Assembly (NCBI GenBank): GCA_018262095.1
Contig: JAGTRW010000014.1
Span: 1 to 64,000 of the forward strand
Origin: Pseudomonadota bacterium
GTDB taxonomy: Bacteria > Pseudomonadota > Gammaproteobacteria > Burkholderiales > Rhodocyclaceae
Length of the DNA stretch: 64,000 nt
Direction of reading: 5' to 3'
The notes under the pieces are model-generated. The model ran no database searches. It worked only from the letters and a program-made list of their open reading frames with translations, and was not told the DNA's origin. Shown here piece by piece: positions 1 to 10,010 of this stretch (position 1 is its first letter; each line of letters starts with the position of its first letter). Made by a program: the position numbers and the translations under genes.

Positions 1-348
1 ACTGAAATCGCTCGTCAACTCGGTCCCCGCCGCTTCGGTCTGCGAGCGAACGATCGCCACGTGTTTCGACCAGCGGATCAGCGACGCATCGGCCAACTCG
101 TGCAGACTATGGACATAGGGCTCAAGCCGCGGCAGCGCTTGCGCCGCAGCACACTCGGCCTGCACCGCCTCAAGCACGCCATTGACCCGCTGCCGCTCCC
201 ACCACGACAGCCCGGCCGCCACCCCCAGCAGTCCGATCGCCAGCGCCACGCCGACCAGCGATGTCGCGCACCAGATCAGCAGCCCGCCACCGACCACGGC
301 AACCAGCAGCGGCGCCAGGCCAAGCCGCGAGACAGACGTGTTCTGCAT
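1..348 (-). CDS. 5' end of probable methyl-accepting chemotaxis protein (partial, runs off the window)
   Basis: An open minus-strand frame starts at ATG 348 behind a purine-rich GGGAGGGGA ribosome site and stays open to base 1 (116 codons). The first 50 residues hold two adjacent hydrophobic segments (about residues 10-27 and 29-45) with almost no loop, then a soluble stretch ending in RSQTEAAGTELTSDFS. That layout and the QTE...LT..F phrase resemble a group of betaproteobacterial chemoreceptors with an N-terminal membrane hairpin before the signalling domain. The diagnostic signalling tip lies outside the window, so the family call is an inference from the N-terminus only. Confidence 0.45.
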   Translation of the reverse strand, partial: MQNTSVSRLGLAPLLVAVVGGGLLIWCATSLVGVALAIGLLGVAAGLSWWERQRVNGVLEAVQAECAAAQALPRLEPYVHSLHELADASLIRWSKHVAIVRSQTEAAGTELTSDFS

Positions 349-744
349 TAGGTCCCCTCCCCCTTGCATGACGCTGATTTCCATTGACCGGGGGTATACC
401 CCAGCCCGAGGGGCATGATCCCACGCGCGTTTTTGCTTGTGCATCCGTACAAACCGAAGAAAACAGCGGGAATTACGGATGCCACTCCACGGCGGCAAAA
501 CGCCGAACTACCTGGACTATCGCAGCGCGTAGACGGCAAGTCACACGACCTTGGGGCTTGGCGACGGAAGGTCAGCAACACGTCGCAGCGCGCCGCCAGA
601 GGGCTTGAGAATCAGCAAGGCGTGCCCAATTATCGAGCAGCCGAAAAAAAGGCTGTCGCGCCAGCGACCTGGCGTACTTATCCAGGACTTACCCACAGGG
701 TTGGCGGCCGATTCTGTGCACAGAATCGCCGCCGGTCTCGCCAA
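349..744. other. Intergenic region with inverted repeats, no credible gene
   Basis: No frame here has convincing coding character. Visible structure: a 12-bp palindrome GGGGTATACCCC (about 393-404); a perfect 9-bp inverted repeat GCATCCGTA/TACGGATGC (441-449 and 474-482, 24-nt spacer); two DnaA-box-like 9-mers (678-686 and TTACCCACA at 689-697); and a 20-bp palindrome at 709-728. It separates the divergent-facing upstream side of the chemoreceptor gene from the 3' end of the exonuclease gene. Confidence 0.6.
703..733. repeat. Perfect 20-bp palindrome downstream of the exonuclease gene
   Basis: Bases 709-728 read CGATTCTGTGCACAGAATCG, a perfect palindrome. The flanking GC-rich bases extend it to about 31 bp with one bulged C. 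It lies 17 nt downstream of the exonuclease stop codon. No T-run follows on either strand, so it is not a standard intrinsic terminator; an mRNA 3' hairpin or a protein-binding site are alternatives. Confidence 0.7.
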
Positions 745-1683
745 TCAGTCGTAGCTGACGACCTCGACCGGCCCCGGGCGGGTCGAATAGCGATTCATCA
801 CGGTCATCTTCTCAAGCTCGAGGCGAAACTCCTTGCCGCCATAGACCGCGCTCCTGAGCCAGGCCACCTCGTCGTCGAGCGCGTGCTTGGGAATGCTGCG
901 GGCCCACACCTTCTTGTCGGCATTCCAGCGGTAGGCGCGCGCCTTGAGTGCGTCCTTCGAGTCGAACGGAGAGCCGAGCGCCGAAACCTTGATCTCGCAG
1001 ACGCGAGCGTTCTCAAGCAGCAGCGCCATCGCCTTGGCGCCCGACGACGGCAGCGGCTGCTGCAGCACTTCGAGCAGCGCCAGGCAGTCGTTCGACGCGC
1101 GGTGACCGGTGAAATGGAAGCCATAGAAGTAGGCCAGAAATTCGAGCTTTGAGCTGCCGATCCCCTGCGCCGACCACGGAATCTGCGCCCACGAACACGC
1201 CCACGCCTTGGCCGCGAAAAACGGGAAGCGTTGTTCGACGAAGACGCGGTCGAAACCGGCGTTGTGCGCGACGACCAGCGACACGCCGGCGATCAGCGAC
1301 TCGACCGCGGCGTCGTCGATGCGTTTGCCGGCCACCATCTCATCGGAGATGTGGTGGATCTTGCTCGACTCCTCGGGGATCGGCATGCCGGGATCTTCGA
1401 GCTCGTCGAAAACTTCGACGATGCGATAAGCCTGGCCGGTCGCCGGGCACACTTCGACCAGCACCATGCCAAGCTCGATGATCTTGTCGCTCGCCTGATT
1501 GGTTCCGGTCGTCTCGGTATCGAGGATCGCCACGGTGATCAGTTTTTCGGGCGGCGGCGCGTCGCTGTACGCAGTGCGCGGCGGCAAGGGGCGAATCACC
1601 CGGCAATTGCCGCGCGCCAGCCAGTCGGCGATCTTGTTGATCTGTTGCGCGCTCGGTTCAAGGCTGTAATCGATGGTTTCCAT
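745..1683 (-). CDS. DnaQ-like 3'-5' exonuclease domain protein
   Basis: A 312-aa protein of the DEDDh exonuclease superfamily. All three catalytic motifs are visible: ExoI VAILDTETTG, ExoII HNAGFD, and ExoIII with the His and Asp of HRASNDC. The family removes nucleotides from 3' ends; free-standing members of this size act in DNA repair or proofreading-like roles. The N-terminal ~50 residues and the C-terminal ~100 residues (a region with paired Trp and charged residues) are outside the nuclease core. The frame is open to 1800, but I chose ATG 1683 (METIDYSLEP) because the upstream extension has no family character. It stands alone between a chemoreceptor and tRNA-Val. Confidence 0.85.
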   Translation of the reverse strand: METIDYSLEPSAQQINKIADWLARGNCRVIRPLPPRTAYSDAPPPEKLITVAILDTETTGTNQASDKIIELGMVLVEVCPATGQAYRIVEVFDELEDPGMPIPEESSKIHHISDEMVAGKRIDDAAVESLIAGVSLVVAHNAGFDRVFVEQRFPFFAAKAWACSWAQIPWSAQGIGSSKLEFLAYFYGFHFTGHRASNDCLALLEVLQQPLPSSGAKAMALLLENARVCEIKVSALGSPFDSKDALKARAYRWNADKKVWARSIPKHALDDEVAWLRSAVYGGKEFRLELEKMTVMNRYSTRPGPVEVVSYD

Positions 1684-1841
1684 GGGCTTTCTGGGATCAG
1701 TTGATGAAAATTCGCTGCGGGCGCGTTGCCACGCGCCAGATGATCGCAGATTATCGGCGTCGGGAACCAGGCTTCGGCGCCCAGGTATTTCAAAAGTCAT
1801 TCGCGCCGTTCAAGCTATTTCGCTCTTTTTAGCCAAATTCG

Positions 1842-1869
1842 TTGACTTGAGCTTTTCCCCACGTATAAT
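1842..1869 (+). promoter_or_regulatory. Sigma-70 promoter of tRNA-Val / thrS operon
   Basis: A -35 TTGACT (1842-1847) and a perfect -10 TATAAT (1864-1869) are separated by 16 bp, placing the start about 35 nt before the tRNA. This is the strongest consensus promoter in the window and fits a stable-RNA gene. Confidence 0.8.
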
Positions 1870-1910
1870 GCTGCCTTCTTCGACGCCGCAAGCAGCTCGT
1901 GCGGCAAAGA

Positions 1911-1987
1911 AGGCGCGTAGCTCAGCTGGTTAGAGCACCACCTTGACATGGTGGGGGTCGTTGGTTCGAGTCCAATCGCGCCTACCA
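1911..1987 (+). tRNA. tRNA-Val (anticodon GAC)
   Basis: A 77-nt cloverleaf. The acceptor stem AGGCGCG pairs with CGCGCCT, followed by discriminator A and an encoded CCA. The D-arm contains AGCTGGTTAGA. The anticodon stem CCACC/GGTGG encloses loop TTGACAT, giving anticodon GAC, and the T-loop is TTCGAGT. A good promoter lies upstream and a hairpin terminator directly downstream. Confidence 0.97.
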
Positions 1988-1993
1988 ACACAA

Positions 1994-2026
1994 AACTAAA
2001 GCCAGAGCGATCCTCTGGCTTTAGTT
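1994..2026 (+). terminator. Hairpin terminator/attenuator between tRNA-Val and thrS
   Basis: A perfect 14-bp stem: AACTAAAGCCAGAG (1994-2007), loop CGATC, complement 2013-2026, followed by ATTT. It ends the tRNA transcript or lets part of it read into thrS, whose start codon is 17 nt further on. Because stem and loop sit so close to the thrS ribosome site, they may also limit thrS translation (inference). Confidence 0.7.
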
Positions 2027-2043
2027 ATTTCTGGGGTCGCATT

Positions 2044-3960
2044 ATGCCGGTCATCACTTTGCCAGATGGTTCTCAACGGGAATTCGCGCAGCCGGTCACG
2101 GTCGCCGAGGTGGCGCAAAGCATTGGCGCCGGACTGGCGCGAGCCGCGCTGGCCGGCAAGGTCGATGGCCGCATCGTCGACACTTCCTTCCGTATCGAAG
2201 ACAACGTCCAACTGGGAATCATCACCGACAAGGACGCCGAAGGGCTCGAGGTCATTCGCCACTCGACCGCCCACCTGCTCGCTTTCGCCGTCAAGGAACT
2301 GTTCCCCGACGCGCAGGTGACGATCGGCCCGGTGATCGAAAACGGCTTCTACTACGACTTCGCTTACTCGCGCCCATTCACGCCGGAAGATCTGCTCACG
2401 ATCGAAAAACGCATGGCCGAAATTGCCAAGCGCGACCTGCCGATCTGTCGCGAAGTCTGGAAACGCGACGACGCAACGGCCTTCTTCAAGTCGATCGGCG
2501 AACACTACAAAGCCGAGCTGATCGCCGCGATTCCCGAAGGCCAGGACGTTTCGCTTTACCGCGAAGGCGACTTCGTCGACCTCTGCCGCGGCCCGCACGC
2601 CCCGTCGACGGGCAAGCTCAAGGTCTTCAAGCTGATGAAGGTGGCCGGCGCCTACTGGCGCGGCGACCACCGCAACGCCCAGCTGCAGCGCATCTACGGC
2701 ACTGCCTGGGCCAAGAAGGAAGACCAGGACGCCTACCTGCACATGCTCGAAGAAGCCGAGAAGCGCGACCACCGGCGCTTAGGCCGCCACCTCGACCTCT
2801 TCCACCTGCAGGACGAGGCGCCGGGAATGGTTTTCTGGCACCCCAAGGGCTGGGCGATGTGGCAGCAGGTCGAGCAGTACATGCGCCGCGTCTATCAGGA
2901 CAACGGCTACCAGGAAGTCAAGTGTCCGCAGATTCTCGACCGCAGCCTGTGGGAAAAATCGGGCCACTGGGAGAACTACAAGGACAACATGTTCACCACG
3001 GAGTCGGAAAAACACGACTACGCGATCAAGCCGATGAACTGCCCTGGTCACATCCAGATCTTCAACACCGGCCTGCGCAGCTACCGCGACCTGCCGCTGC
3101 GTTACGGCGAATTCGGCTCGTGCCATCGCAACGAGCCGTCCGGCGCGCTGCACGGCATCATGCGCGTACGCGGCTTCACGCAGGACGACGGCCACATCTT
3201 CTGCACCGAAGAACAGATCCAGTCCGAGGTCACCGACTTCAACGAACTGGTGCGCAAGGTCTATGCCGACTTTGGCTTCACCGACATCGCGATCAAGCTC
3301 GCGCTACGCCCGGAAAAGCGCGTCGGCTCCGACGAAGTCTGGGACAAGGCCGAGCTCGCGTTGCGCGAAGCGCTCAAGGCCTCGGGACTCGACTGGGAAG
3401 AACTGCCCGGCGAAGGCGCTTTCTACGGCCCGAAGATCGAATTCCACATCAAGGACGCGATCGGCCGTTCGTGGCAATGCGGCACCGTGCAGGTCGACTT
3501 CTCGATGCCGCAGCGCCTCGGCGCCGAATACGTCGGCATCGACAACGCGCGCCACGTGCCGGTGATGCTGCACCGAGCGATCCTCGGTTCGCTCGAGCGC
3601 TTCATCGGCATTCTGATCGAAAACTGGTCGGGCGCGCTGCCGCTGTGGCTCGCGCCGGTGCAGGCGGTGATCCTCAATATTTCGGAAAAACAGTCCGAAT
3701 ATGCCGAAACTGTTGCAAAAACGCTACGCAGCGCAGGCCTGCGCGTCGAGTGTGATTTGCGCAACGAGAAAATTACCTATAAAATACGCGAACATAGCTT
3801 GAACAAGCTGCCCTACCAAATCGTCATCGGCGACAAGGAAATGGCGGCCAATCTGGTTGCCGTGCGTACACGCGGTGGTCAGGATCTGGGGCAAATGACG
3901 CTCGAGATGCTGATCAAGCGACTTCAGGACGAAGTCGTATCGCGCAGTGGCACGGCTTAA
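2044..3960 (+). CDS. thrS: Threonyl-tRNA synthetase
   Basis: A 638-aa class II aminoacyl-tRNA synthetase that charges tRNA-Thr in the cytosol; the length is close to that of E. coli ThrS. It has an N-terminal TGS domain (starting [14 protein letters not shown]), the editing domain with its Zn-type [11 protein letters not shown] and CRGPH motifs, and a catalytic core with NCPGH, motif 2 around [11 protein letters not shown], motif 3 GSLERF, and a C-terminal anticodon-binding domain. I chose ATG 2044 although the frame is open upstream, because that extension would translate tRNA-Val. It heads the run thrS-infC-rpmI-rplT-pheST-ihfA, the classical proteobacterial order. Confidence 0.97.
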   Translation: MPVITLPDGSQREFAQPVTVAEVAQSIGAGLARAALAGKVDGRIVDTSFRIEDNVQLGIITDKDAEGLEVIRHSTAHLLAFAVKELFPDAQVTIGPVIENGFYYDFAYSRPFTPEDLLTIEKRMAEIAKRDLPICREVWKRDDATAFFKSIGEHYKAELIAAIPEGQDVSLYREGDFVDLCRGPHAPSTGKLKVFKLMKVAGAYWRGDHRNAQLQRIYGTAWAKKEDQDAYLHMLEEAEKRDHRRLGRHLDLFHLQDEAPGMVFWHPKGWAMWQQVEQYMRRVYQDNGYQEVKCPQILDRSLWEKSGHWENYKDNMFTTESEKHDYAIKPMNCPGHIQIFNTGLRSYRDLPLRYGEFGSCHRNEPSGALHGIMRVRGFTQDDGHIFCTEEQIQSEVTDFNELVRKVYADFGFTDIAIKLALRPEKRVGSDEVWDKAELALREALKASGLDWEELPGEGAFYGPKIEFHIKDAIGRSWQCGTVQVDFSMPQRLGAEYVGIDNARHVPVMLHRAILGSLERFIGILIENWSGALPLWLAPVQAVILNISEKQSEYAETVAKTLRSAGLRVECDLRNEKITYKIREHSLNKLPYQIVIGDKEMAANLVAVRTRGGQDLGQMTLEMLIKRLQDEVVSRSGTA

Positions 3961-3986
3961 TTTTTGTCAGAATAAGGAGCGGAACC

Positions 3987-4508
3987 ATCGCACTGCAAAA
4001 GGCGCAACGCGTAAACGAAGAGATCAACGCACCCGAAATTCGGTTGGTCGGTGAAGAAGGCGAGGCACTGGGTATCACCAGCGTCAGACAGGCTTTGCAA
4101 CTGGCAGAAGAAGCAGGCGTCGATCTGGTTGAGATTGCACCGATGGCTCAGCCTCCGGTTTGCCGAATCATGGATTACGGCAAATTCAAGTACCAGGAAC
4201 AGAAGCGTCAGCATGAGCAGAAGCTCAAGCAGAAGCAGGTTCAGGTCAAGGAGGTCAAGTTCCGGCCCGGTACCGACGAGAACGACTACCAGATCAAGCT
4301 GCGCAACATGACGCGCTTTCTGCAGGAAGAAGACAAGGTCAAAGTCACCTTGCGCTTCCGTGGTCGCGAAATGGCGCACCAGGAAATCGGCATGCGTCAG
4401 ATTGAGCGGATCAAGACCGATCTTCTGGATTACGCCGCGGTCGAGCAGATGCCCAAGATGGAAGGCCGTCAGATGGTGATGATTCTGACGCCGAGCAAGA
4501 AGAAGTAG
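3987..4508 (+). CDS. infC: Translation initiation factor IF-3 (AUC start)
   Basis: A 173-aa IF-3 that binds the 30S subunit and proofreads start-codon choice. The N-terminal domain ([12 protein letters not shown]..., [12 protein letters not shown]) and C-terminal domain ([17 protein letters not shown]) are both complete. Starting at the first ATG-like codon would delete the conserved N-terminus. The correct start is ATC at 3987, seven bases after a strong AAGGAG (3974-3979). Rare AUU/AUC starts are the known basis of infC autoregulation, because IF-3 discriminates against its own start codon. It follows thrS by 26 nt. Confidence 0.95.
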   Translation: MALQKAQRVNEEINAPEIRLVGEEGEALGITSVRQALQLAEEAGVDLVEIAPMAQPPVCRIMDYGKFKYQEQKRQHEQKLKQKQVQVKEVKFRPGTDENDYQIKLRNMTRFLQEEDKVKVTLRFRGREMAHQEIGMRQIERIKTDLLDYAAVEQMPKMEGRQMVMILTPSKKK

Positions 4509-4546
4509 TTCGAGCAGTTCGCAGTAGCAGCGCCCAGAAGTGGTAT

Positions 4547-4579
4547 CAGGTCAAAAGGACTCCCGTCGGGAGACACCTG
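4547..4579 (+). promoter_or_regulatory. Stem-loop leader upstream of rpmI
   Basis: The infC-rpmI gap can fold into a two-tier hairpin: outer CAGGT/ACCTG (4547-4551 with 4575-4579) and inner CTCCC/GGGAG (4560-4564 with 4568-4572). In enterobacteria the rpmI leader binds L20 for autogenous control. A similar role here is an inference from position and pairing alone. Confidence 0.4.
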
Positions 4580-4606
4580 CCGCCATGTTTATAAAAGGAG
4601 CATTCA

Positions 4607-4804
4607 ATGCCCAAAATGAAGACCAAGAGTGGCGCCAAAAAGCGCTTCAAGGTCACCGCCAGCGGCCGCATCAAGCGCGGCCAGGCGTTCAAACGCCACA
4701 TCCTGACCAGCAAGACCACCAAAGCCAAGCGCCAGTTGCGCGGTATGACCGGAGTGCATGACTCCGACAAGGCCATGGTTCGCGCCATGATGCCTTACGC
4801 ATAA
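4607..4804 (+). CDS. rpmI: 50S ribosomal protein L35
   Basis: A 65-aa, very basic protein beginning [14 protein letters not shown], the standard L35 N-terminus, with KRRFK-type and [11 protein letters not shown] segments. It is a late-assembling 50S component. AAAAGGAG lies just upstream of ATG 4607. It sits 98 nt after infC and 11 nt before rplT. Confidence 0.97.
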   Translation: MPKMKTKSGAKKRFKVTASGRIKRGQAFKRHILTSKTTKAKRQLRGMTGVHDSDKAMVRAMMPYA

Positions 4805-4815
4805 GGAGATAAAAG

Positions 4816-5175
4816 ATGCCCCGAGTTAAACGTGGTGTAACGGCGCGCGCGCGCCACAAGAAAATCATCAACCTGGCCAAGGGTTACCGCGGCCGTCGCA
4901 AGAACGTATATCGCATCGCCAAACAGGCGGTGATGAAGGCCGGTCAATACGCTTATCGTGACCGCCGTCAAAAGAAACGTCAGTTCCGTTCGCTGTGGAT
5001 TGCCCGTATCAACGCGGCAGCTCGCGAGCTGGGCCTGAAGTACAGCACCTTCATGAACGGCCTGAAGAAGGCGCAGATCGAAGTCGACCGCAAGGTTCTG
5101 GCTGATCTGGCTGTTTTCGACAAGCCGGCATTTGCTGCTCTGGCGACCCAAGCCAAAGCCCAACTCGGCGTCTAA
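4816..5175 (+). CDS. rplT: 50S ribosomal protein L20
   Basis: A 119-aa basic RNA-binding protein, the usual L20 length, starting [16 protein letters not shown] and containing the [23 protein letters not shown] helix. It binds 23S rRNA early in 50S assembly and is the autogenous repressor of this operon in E. coli. The ribosome site AAGGAG ends 6 nt before the ATG. A strong hairpin terminator follows. Confidence 0.97.
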   Translation: MPRVKRGVTARARHKKIINLAKGYRGRRKNVYRIAKQAVMKAGQYAYRDRRQKKRQFRSLWIARINAAARELGLKYSTFMNGLKKAQIEVDRKVLADLAVFDKPAFAALATQAKAQLGV

Positions 5176-5188
5176 TTGGACGAGTGCT

Positions 5189-5219
5189 AAAAAAGGGAGG
5201 CTCGCGCCTCCTTTTTTTT
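5189..5219 (+). terminator. Rho-independent terminator after rplT
   Basis: Stem AAAAAAGGGAGGC / GCCTCCTTTTTTTT with a TCGC loop and a run of eight T. It lies 13 nt after the rplT stop and 21 nt before pheS, so it may act as an attenuator separating ribosomal-protein from pheST expression. Confidence 0.85.
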
Positions 5220-5225
5220 CGGTGA

Positions 5226-6287
<1,062 letters not shown>

Positions 6288-6296
6288 TGGATCATC

Positions 6297-8672
6297 ATGA
6301 AATTCTCAGAATCCTGGCTTCGCACCTTTGTTAACCCGACGATCTCGGGCGACGCGTTCTCTCATCTGCTGACCATGGCCGGCCTCGAAGTCGAGGAAGA
6401 AGAAAGCGTCGCGCCGGCCTTCGACAAGGTCGTCGTCGCCCACGTGCTCGAGGTCAATAAACACCCCGACGCCGATCGCCTCAACGTCTGCCGCGTCGAT
6501 ATCGGCGGCGGCCAGGTCCAGCAGATCGTCTGCGGCGCACCCAACGTTGCCGCCGGACTCAAAGTGCCTTGTGCGCTGCCCGGCGCCAAGCTGCCCGGCG
6601 ACTTTACGATCAAGATCGCCAAGGTGCGCGGCATCGAGTCCTCCGGAATGCTCTGCTCGGCCAAGGAACTGGCCATCGCCGAGGACGCCTCGGGCCTGCT
6701 GGTGCTGCCCGCCGACGCGCCCGTCGGCCAGGACATCCGCGCCTATCTCGACCTCGACGACCGCCTGCTGACCTTAAAACTCACGCCCAACCGCGCCGAT
6801 TGCCTGTCGCTCTCCGGCGTCGCGCGTGAAGTCGCGGCGCTCACCCACACGCCGGTGCGCTATCCGCAGATCAAGGAAGCGCAGGTCACCACTCCCGATC
6901 GCCGCGAAATCGTTCTCGACGCGCCCAACGCCTGCCCGCTCTATTGCGGCCGCGTCATTGCCGGCGTCAACGCCAAGGCGCCGACGCCCGACTGGATCAA
7001 ACGGCGCATCGAACGCAGCGGAATCCGCTCGATCTCGGCGCTCGTCGACATCACCAACTACGTCATGCTCGAACTCGGCCAGCCGCTGCACGCCTTCGAC
7101 AACGCCAAGCTCGACGGCGCGATCCACGCGCGCCTGGCGCAGCCCGGCGAAGAAATCCTGCTGCTCAACGAACAGACGCTAAAGCTCGAAGACGACGTGC
7201 TGCTCATCGCCGACGACAAGCGTCCGCTGGCGATGGCCGGGATCATGGGCGGCGAGGATAGCGGAATCAGCCTTGAGACGACCGAGATGTTCCTCGAGTC
7301 GGCGTTCTTCGCGCCCAAGGCGATCGCCGGCCGCGCGCGACGCTACGGTTTCGCCTCCGACGCCTCGCACCGCTTCGAACGCGGCGTCGATTTCGGCGCA
7401 ACGCGCGGCGCGCTCGAACGCGCCACCGAGCTGATTCTCGAAGTCTGCGGCGGCAACGCCGGGCCGCGCTGCGAAGCCGCAGCGACGCTGCCCGACCGCC
7501 ACCCGGTCCGCCTGCGCCCGGCGCGAGTCGCCAAGGTGCTCGGCGTCGCTTTCTCGATCGACGAGATCGTCGCGCTGCTCTCGCGCCTCGACCTCGTCTT
7601 CGCGCGCGACGGCGACGACCTGCTGGTCACCCCGCCGAGCTATCGCTTCGACGTCGAAATCGAAGAAGACCTGATCGAAGAAATCGCCCGCCTCTACGGC
7701 TACGACCACATCCCGGCGGTCGCGCCGCGCGCGCTGCTCTCGATGCTGCCGCACAGCGAAGACGCGCGCCCACTGTCGCGCGTTCGTCAGATCCTCGCCG
7801 ACCGCGGCTTCCAGGAAGTCGTCAACTACGCCTTCGTTGAAGAAGCGTGGGAAGCCGAGCTGATGGCAAATACGTCGCCGATCCGCCTGGCCAACCCGAT
7901 CGCCAGCCAGATGAGCGTGATGCGCTCGACGCTGATCGGCGGCCTGCTCGCCAACGTCGTCACCAACCTCAAGCGCAAGCAGACGCGCGTTCGCGTCTTC
8001 GAAACCGGTCGCTGCTTCCTGCGCGACACGCCGGGAACGCCGGTCGCCGGCTTCCGCCAGCCGTGGAAACTCGCGGCCCTCGCTTACGGCAGCGCGCAGC
8101 CCGAGCAATGGGGCTGCGCCTCGCGCAACGTCGATTTCTTCGACCTCAAGGGCGACGTCGAAATGCTGCTGGCGCCGGCGCGCGCGCGCTTCGAGAAGAT
8201 CGCGCACCCGGCGCTGCACCCCGGGCGCAGCGCGCGCGTGATCTTAGGCGGCCAGGACATCGGCTGGATCGGCGAGCTGCATCCGCAATGGCTGCACGGC
8301 TACGACCTGCCGCTGCCGCCGGTGCTCTTCGAACTCGACCTCGACGCCGTCAAGACCGCCAAATTGCCGAAGTACGTCGAAGTCTCGCGCCAACCGCCGG
8401 CGATCCGCGACCTGGCGATCGTCGTCGACCAGAAGCTTGAACTGCAACAGCTTATTGATGGGATGACTGCCAACCGCCCGGCGATCGTTCAGGACATCCG
8501 ACTGTTCGATGTATACACCGGAAAAGGCATTGCCTCAGGGGAAAAAAGTCTTGCCTTTCGTATAGTTATGCAAGATACTCAAAAAACTTTGCAAGAGGCG
8601 GAAGTCGATGCCGCAATGCAACAATTAATCCAATATTTGCAGCAGACCTTCGCGGCACAGCTTCGCGTCTGA
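6297..8672 (+). CDS. pheT: Phenylalanyl-tRNA synthetase beta subunit
   Basis: A 791-aa subunit that binds tRNA-Phe and edits Tyr-tRNA-Phe. The length matches the bacterial family. It has an N-terminal EMAP/tRNA-binding domain (MKFSESWLRTFVNP; VCGAPNVAAGLKVPCALPGA), B3/B4 editing domain, B5 domain, class II-like core, and the C-terminal FDX anticodon domain (SRQPPAIRDLAIVVD onward). It follows pheS by 9 nt and precedes ihfA by 12 nt, so it is co-transcribed with both. Confidence 0.97.
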   Translation: MKFSESWLRTFVNPTISGDAFSHLLTMAGLEVEEEESVAPAFDKVVVAHVLEVNKHPDADRLNVCRVDIGGGQVQQIVCGAPNVAAGLKVPCALPGAKLPGDFTIKIAKVRGIESSGMLCSAKELAIAEDASGLLVLPADAPVGQDIRAYLDLDDRLLTLKLTPNRADCLSLSGVAREVAALTHTPVRYPQIKEAQVTTPDRREIVLDAPNACPLYCGRVIAGVNAKAPTPDWIKRRIERSGIRSISALVDITNYVMLELGQPLHAFDNAKLDGAIHARLAQPGEEILLLNEQTLKLEDDVLLIADDKRPLAMAGIMGGEDSGISLETTEMFLESAFFAPKAIAGRARRYGFASDASHRFERGVDFGATRGALERATELILEVCGGNAGPRCEAAATLPDRHPVRLRPARVAKVLGVAFSIDEIVALLSRLDLVFARDGDDLLVTPPSYRFDVEIEEDLIEEIARLYGYDHIPAVAPRALLSMLPHSEDARPLSRVRQILADRGFQEVVNYAFVEEAWEAELMANTSPIRLANPIASQMSVMRSTLIGGLLANVVTNLKRKQTRVRVFETGRCFLRDTPGTPVAGFRQPWKLAALAYGSAQPEQWGCASRNVDFFDLKGDVEMLLAPARARFEKIAHPALHPGRSARVILGGQDIGWIGELHPQWLHGYDLPLPPVLFELDLDAVKTAKLPKYVEVSRQPPAIRDLAIVVDQKLELQQLIDGMTANRPAIVQDIRLFDVYTGKGIASGEKSLAFRIVMQDTQKTLQEAEVDAAMQQLIQYLQQTFAAQLRV

Positions 8673-8684
8673 CGGGAAAAGGAC

Positions 8685-8987
8685 ATGACGCTTACCAAAG
8701 CAGAACTTGCAGATTTACTGTTTGAAAAAGTCGGCCTCAACAAACGCGAAGCCAAAGACATGGTCGAAGCCTTCTTCGAAGAGATCCGCAACGCGCTCGA
8801 GCGCGGCGACGGGGTGAAACTCTCGGGGTTCGGCAATTTCCAGTTGCGCGACAAGCCGCAGCGCCCGGGACGCAACCCGAAAACCGGAGAGGAAATTCCG
8901 ATCACCGCGCGGCGTGTCGTCACTTTCCATGCCAGCCAGAAACTGAAGGGTGAAGTGGAGCTCTCCTACAATGGAACCCAATCCTAA
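8685..8987 (+). CDS. ihfA: Integration host factor alpha subunit
   Basis: A 100-aa HU/IHF-family DNA-bending protein. It begins [20 protein letters not shown] and has the beta-arm consensus [22 protein letters not shown] with the intercalating Pro in RNPKTGE. Its place after pheT is the standard proteobacterial position for himA/ihfA, so alpha rather than beta subunit or HU. The start is preceded by GGGAAAAGGAC. Its last 17 nt overlap the MerR gene that follows. Confidence 0.95.
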   Translation: MTLTKAELADLLFEKVGLNKREAKDMVEAFFEEIRNALERGDGVKLSGFGNFQLRDKPQRPGRNPKTGEEIPITARRVVTFHASQKLKGEVELSYNGTQS

Positions 8988-9330
8988 AGATAACGGCAAA
9001 GAGCCTTTGCCGCCTATCCCGGCCAAGCGCTACTTCACCATCGGCGAGGTCAGCGAACTGTGCGGCGTCAAGCCGCACGTGCTGCGCTATTGGGAGCAGG
9101 AATTCACCCAGCTCAAGCCGGTCAAGCGGCGCGGCAACCGGCGGTATTACCAGCATCATGAAGTGCTGCTGGTACGCCGCATCCGCGAACTGCTCTACAG
9201 CCAGGGCTTCACCATCAGCGGCGCGCGCCATCGCCTCGAAGACTCGCTGGTCGAAGCCACGCCGTCGGCGCTGACGCCCGAGCGGCTGCGCGCCGAGCTG
9301 CTCGAAATCGCCGAAATGCTGAGAATTTGA
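8971..9330 (+). CDS. MerR-family transcriptional regulator
   Basis: A 119-aa protein with an N-terminal winged-helix MerR domain: [25 protein letters not shown] (in two parts, residues ~21-45) followed by [13 protein letters not shown] and the [15 protein letters not shown] helix. The C-terminal tail is short and has no effector-binding domain or metal-binding cysteines. I chose ATG 8971 ([10 protein letters not shown]) inside the end of ihfA; the overlap implies translational coupling. The ihfA-merR pair is widely conserved in proteobacteria, but its targets are not evident here. Confidence 0.85.
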   Translation: MEPNPKDNGKEPLPPIPAKRYFTIGEVSELCGVKPHVLRYWEQEFTQLKPVKRRGNRRYYQHHEVLLVRRIRELLYSQGFTISGARHRLEDSLVEATPSALTPERLRAELLEIAEMLRI

Positions 9331-9364
9331 CTCCGAAATGAGCCCCAATCGGCGCGATATCGAT

Positions 9365-9370
9365 TATAAT
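9365..9370 (+). promoter_or_regulatory. -10 element of tRNA-Pro promoter
   Basis: A perfect TATAAT lies 10 nt upstream of the mature tRNA end, giving transcription starting close to the tRNA. No recognisable -35 hexamer is found at the right distance, so only the -10 is claimed. Confidence 0.45.
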
Positions 9371-9379
9371 CTCGCGCTG

Positions 9380-9457
<78 letters not shown>

Positions 9458-9468
9458 AAGAATCAAAC

Positions 9469-9498
9469 AAAAAGGCCAATCTTCGGATTGGCCTTTTT
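9469..9498 (+). terminator. Intrinsic terminator after tRNA-Pro
   Basis: A perfect 13-bp stem AAAAAGGCCAATC / GATTGGCCTTTTT with a UUCG tetraloop, located 11 nt after the tRNA CCA end. Confidence 0.93.
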
Positions 9499-10010
9499 GC
9501 CATCTGACCTTCGGATGACTCATCCGTCAATCACTCGAACTGCCTCAAGAATAAAGAACTGGGCCAGCGATGGTCGAGCATCAGAACCCTGAAAAAAACA
9601 CGACAACGACGCCAGCCCCGCCCTTCCGCTACGAGAGCACCGGCATCAGCATCCGCTTCACCGATGGCCGCGACCGCAAGCCACGTTCGCGCGATGCCTT
9701 CAACGGCCACCGTCCGGACACCGGCAGGGATGGCTTGCCCAGGGCGACAGCCTAGAACGAGCAAAGCAATCCCGAATAAACGGCCCAAGCCCGACGAATT
9801 GGCCAGCGCAATCATCGAAAACAAGGAGGCCGGACCAGAGAACTTCCGAGCCATTAGGGCGGCGCTGTTGTAGCATCACCTGGCAGCTCGCCATGCGGAT
9901 TTATTACCTCAGGAATATCGCCCATCTCGTTTTCCCGTGAGACCCACCGAAAAAGTTTTTTCTTTCTATGACAAAAGCTTTTCACCATCGGCCAAACAGA
10001 AAGATTGAAA
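9499..10010. other. Intergenic region at the start of the accessory region, no credible gene
   Basis: About 510 nt. Short frames exist on both strands, but none has a ribosome site together with recognisable protein character. The plus-strand end of one frame (about 9775-9873, KPDELASAIIENKEAGPENF...) reads like a protein C-terminus and could be a remnant. The base composition is less G+C rich near 9930-10010, where the promoter of the PAS/GAF gene should lie; no clear -35/-10 pair was found. Confidence 0.5.

Noticed and set aside
678-728. Replication origin
   Set aside because: Two imperfect DnaA-like 9-mers and one palindrome, but no AT-rich unwinding region and no dnaA/dnaN nearby.
415-1152. 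245-aa plus-strand open frame
   Set aside because: It crosses the palindrome region and the 3' half of the exonuclease gene antisense; composition is that of a shadow frame in G+C-rich DNA.
9531-9854. 107-aa minus-strand open frame after tRNA-Pro
   Set aside because: No ribosome site, no recognisable family, and it ends close to the tRNA-Pro terminator; may be a remnant at best.
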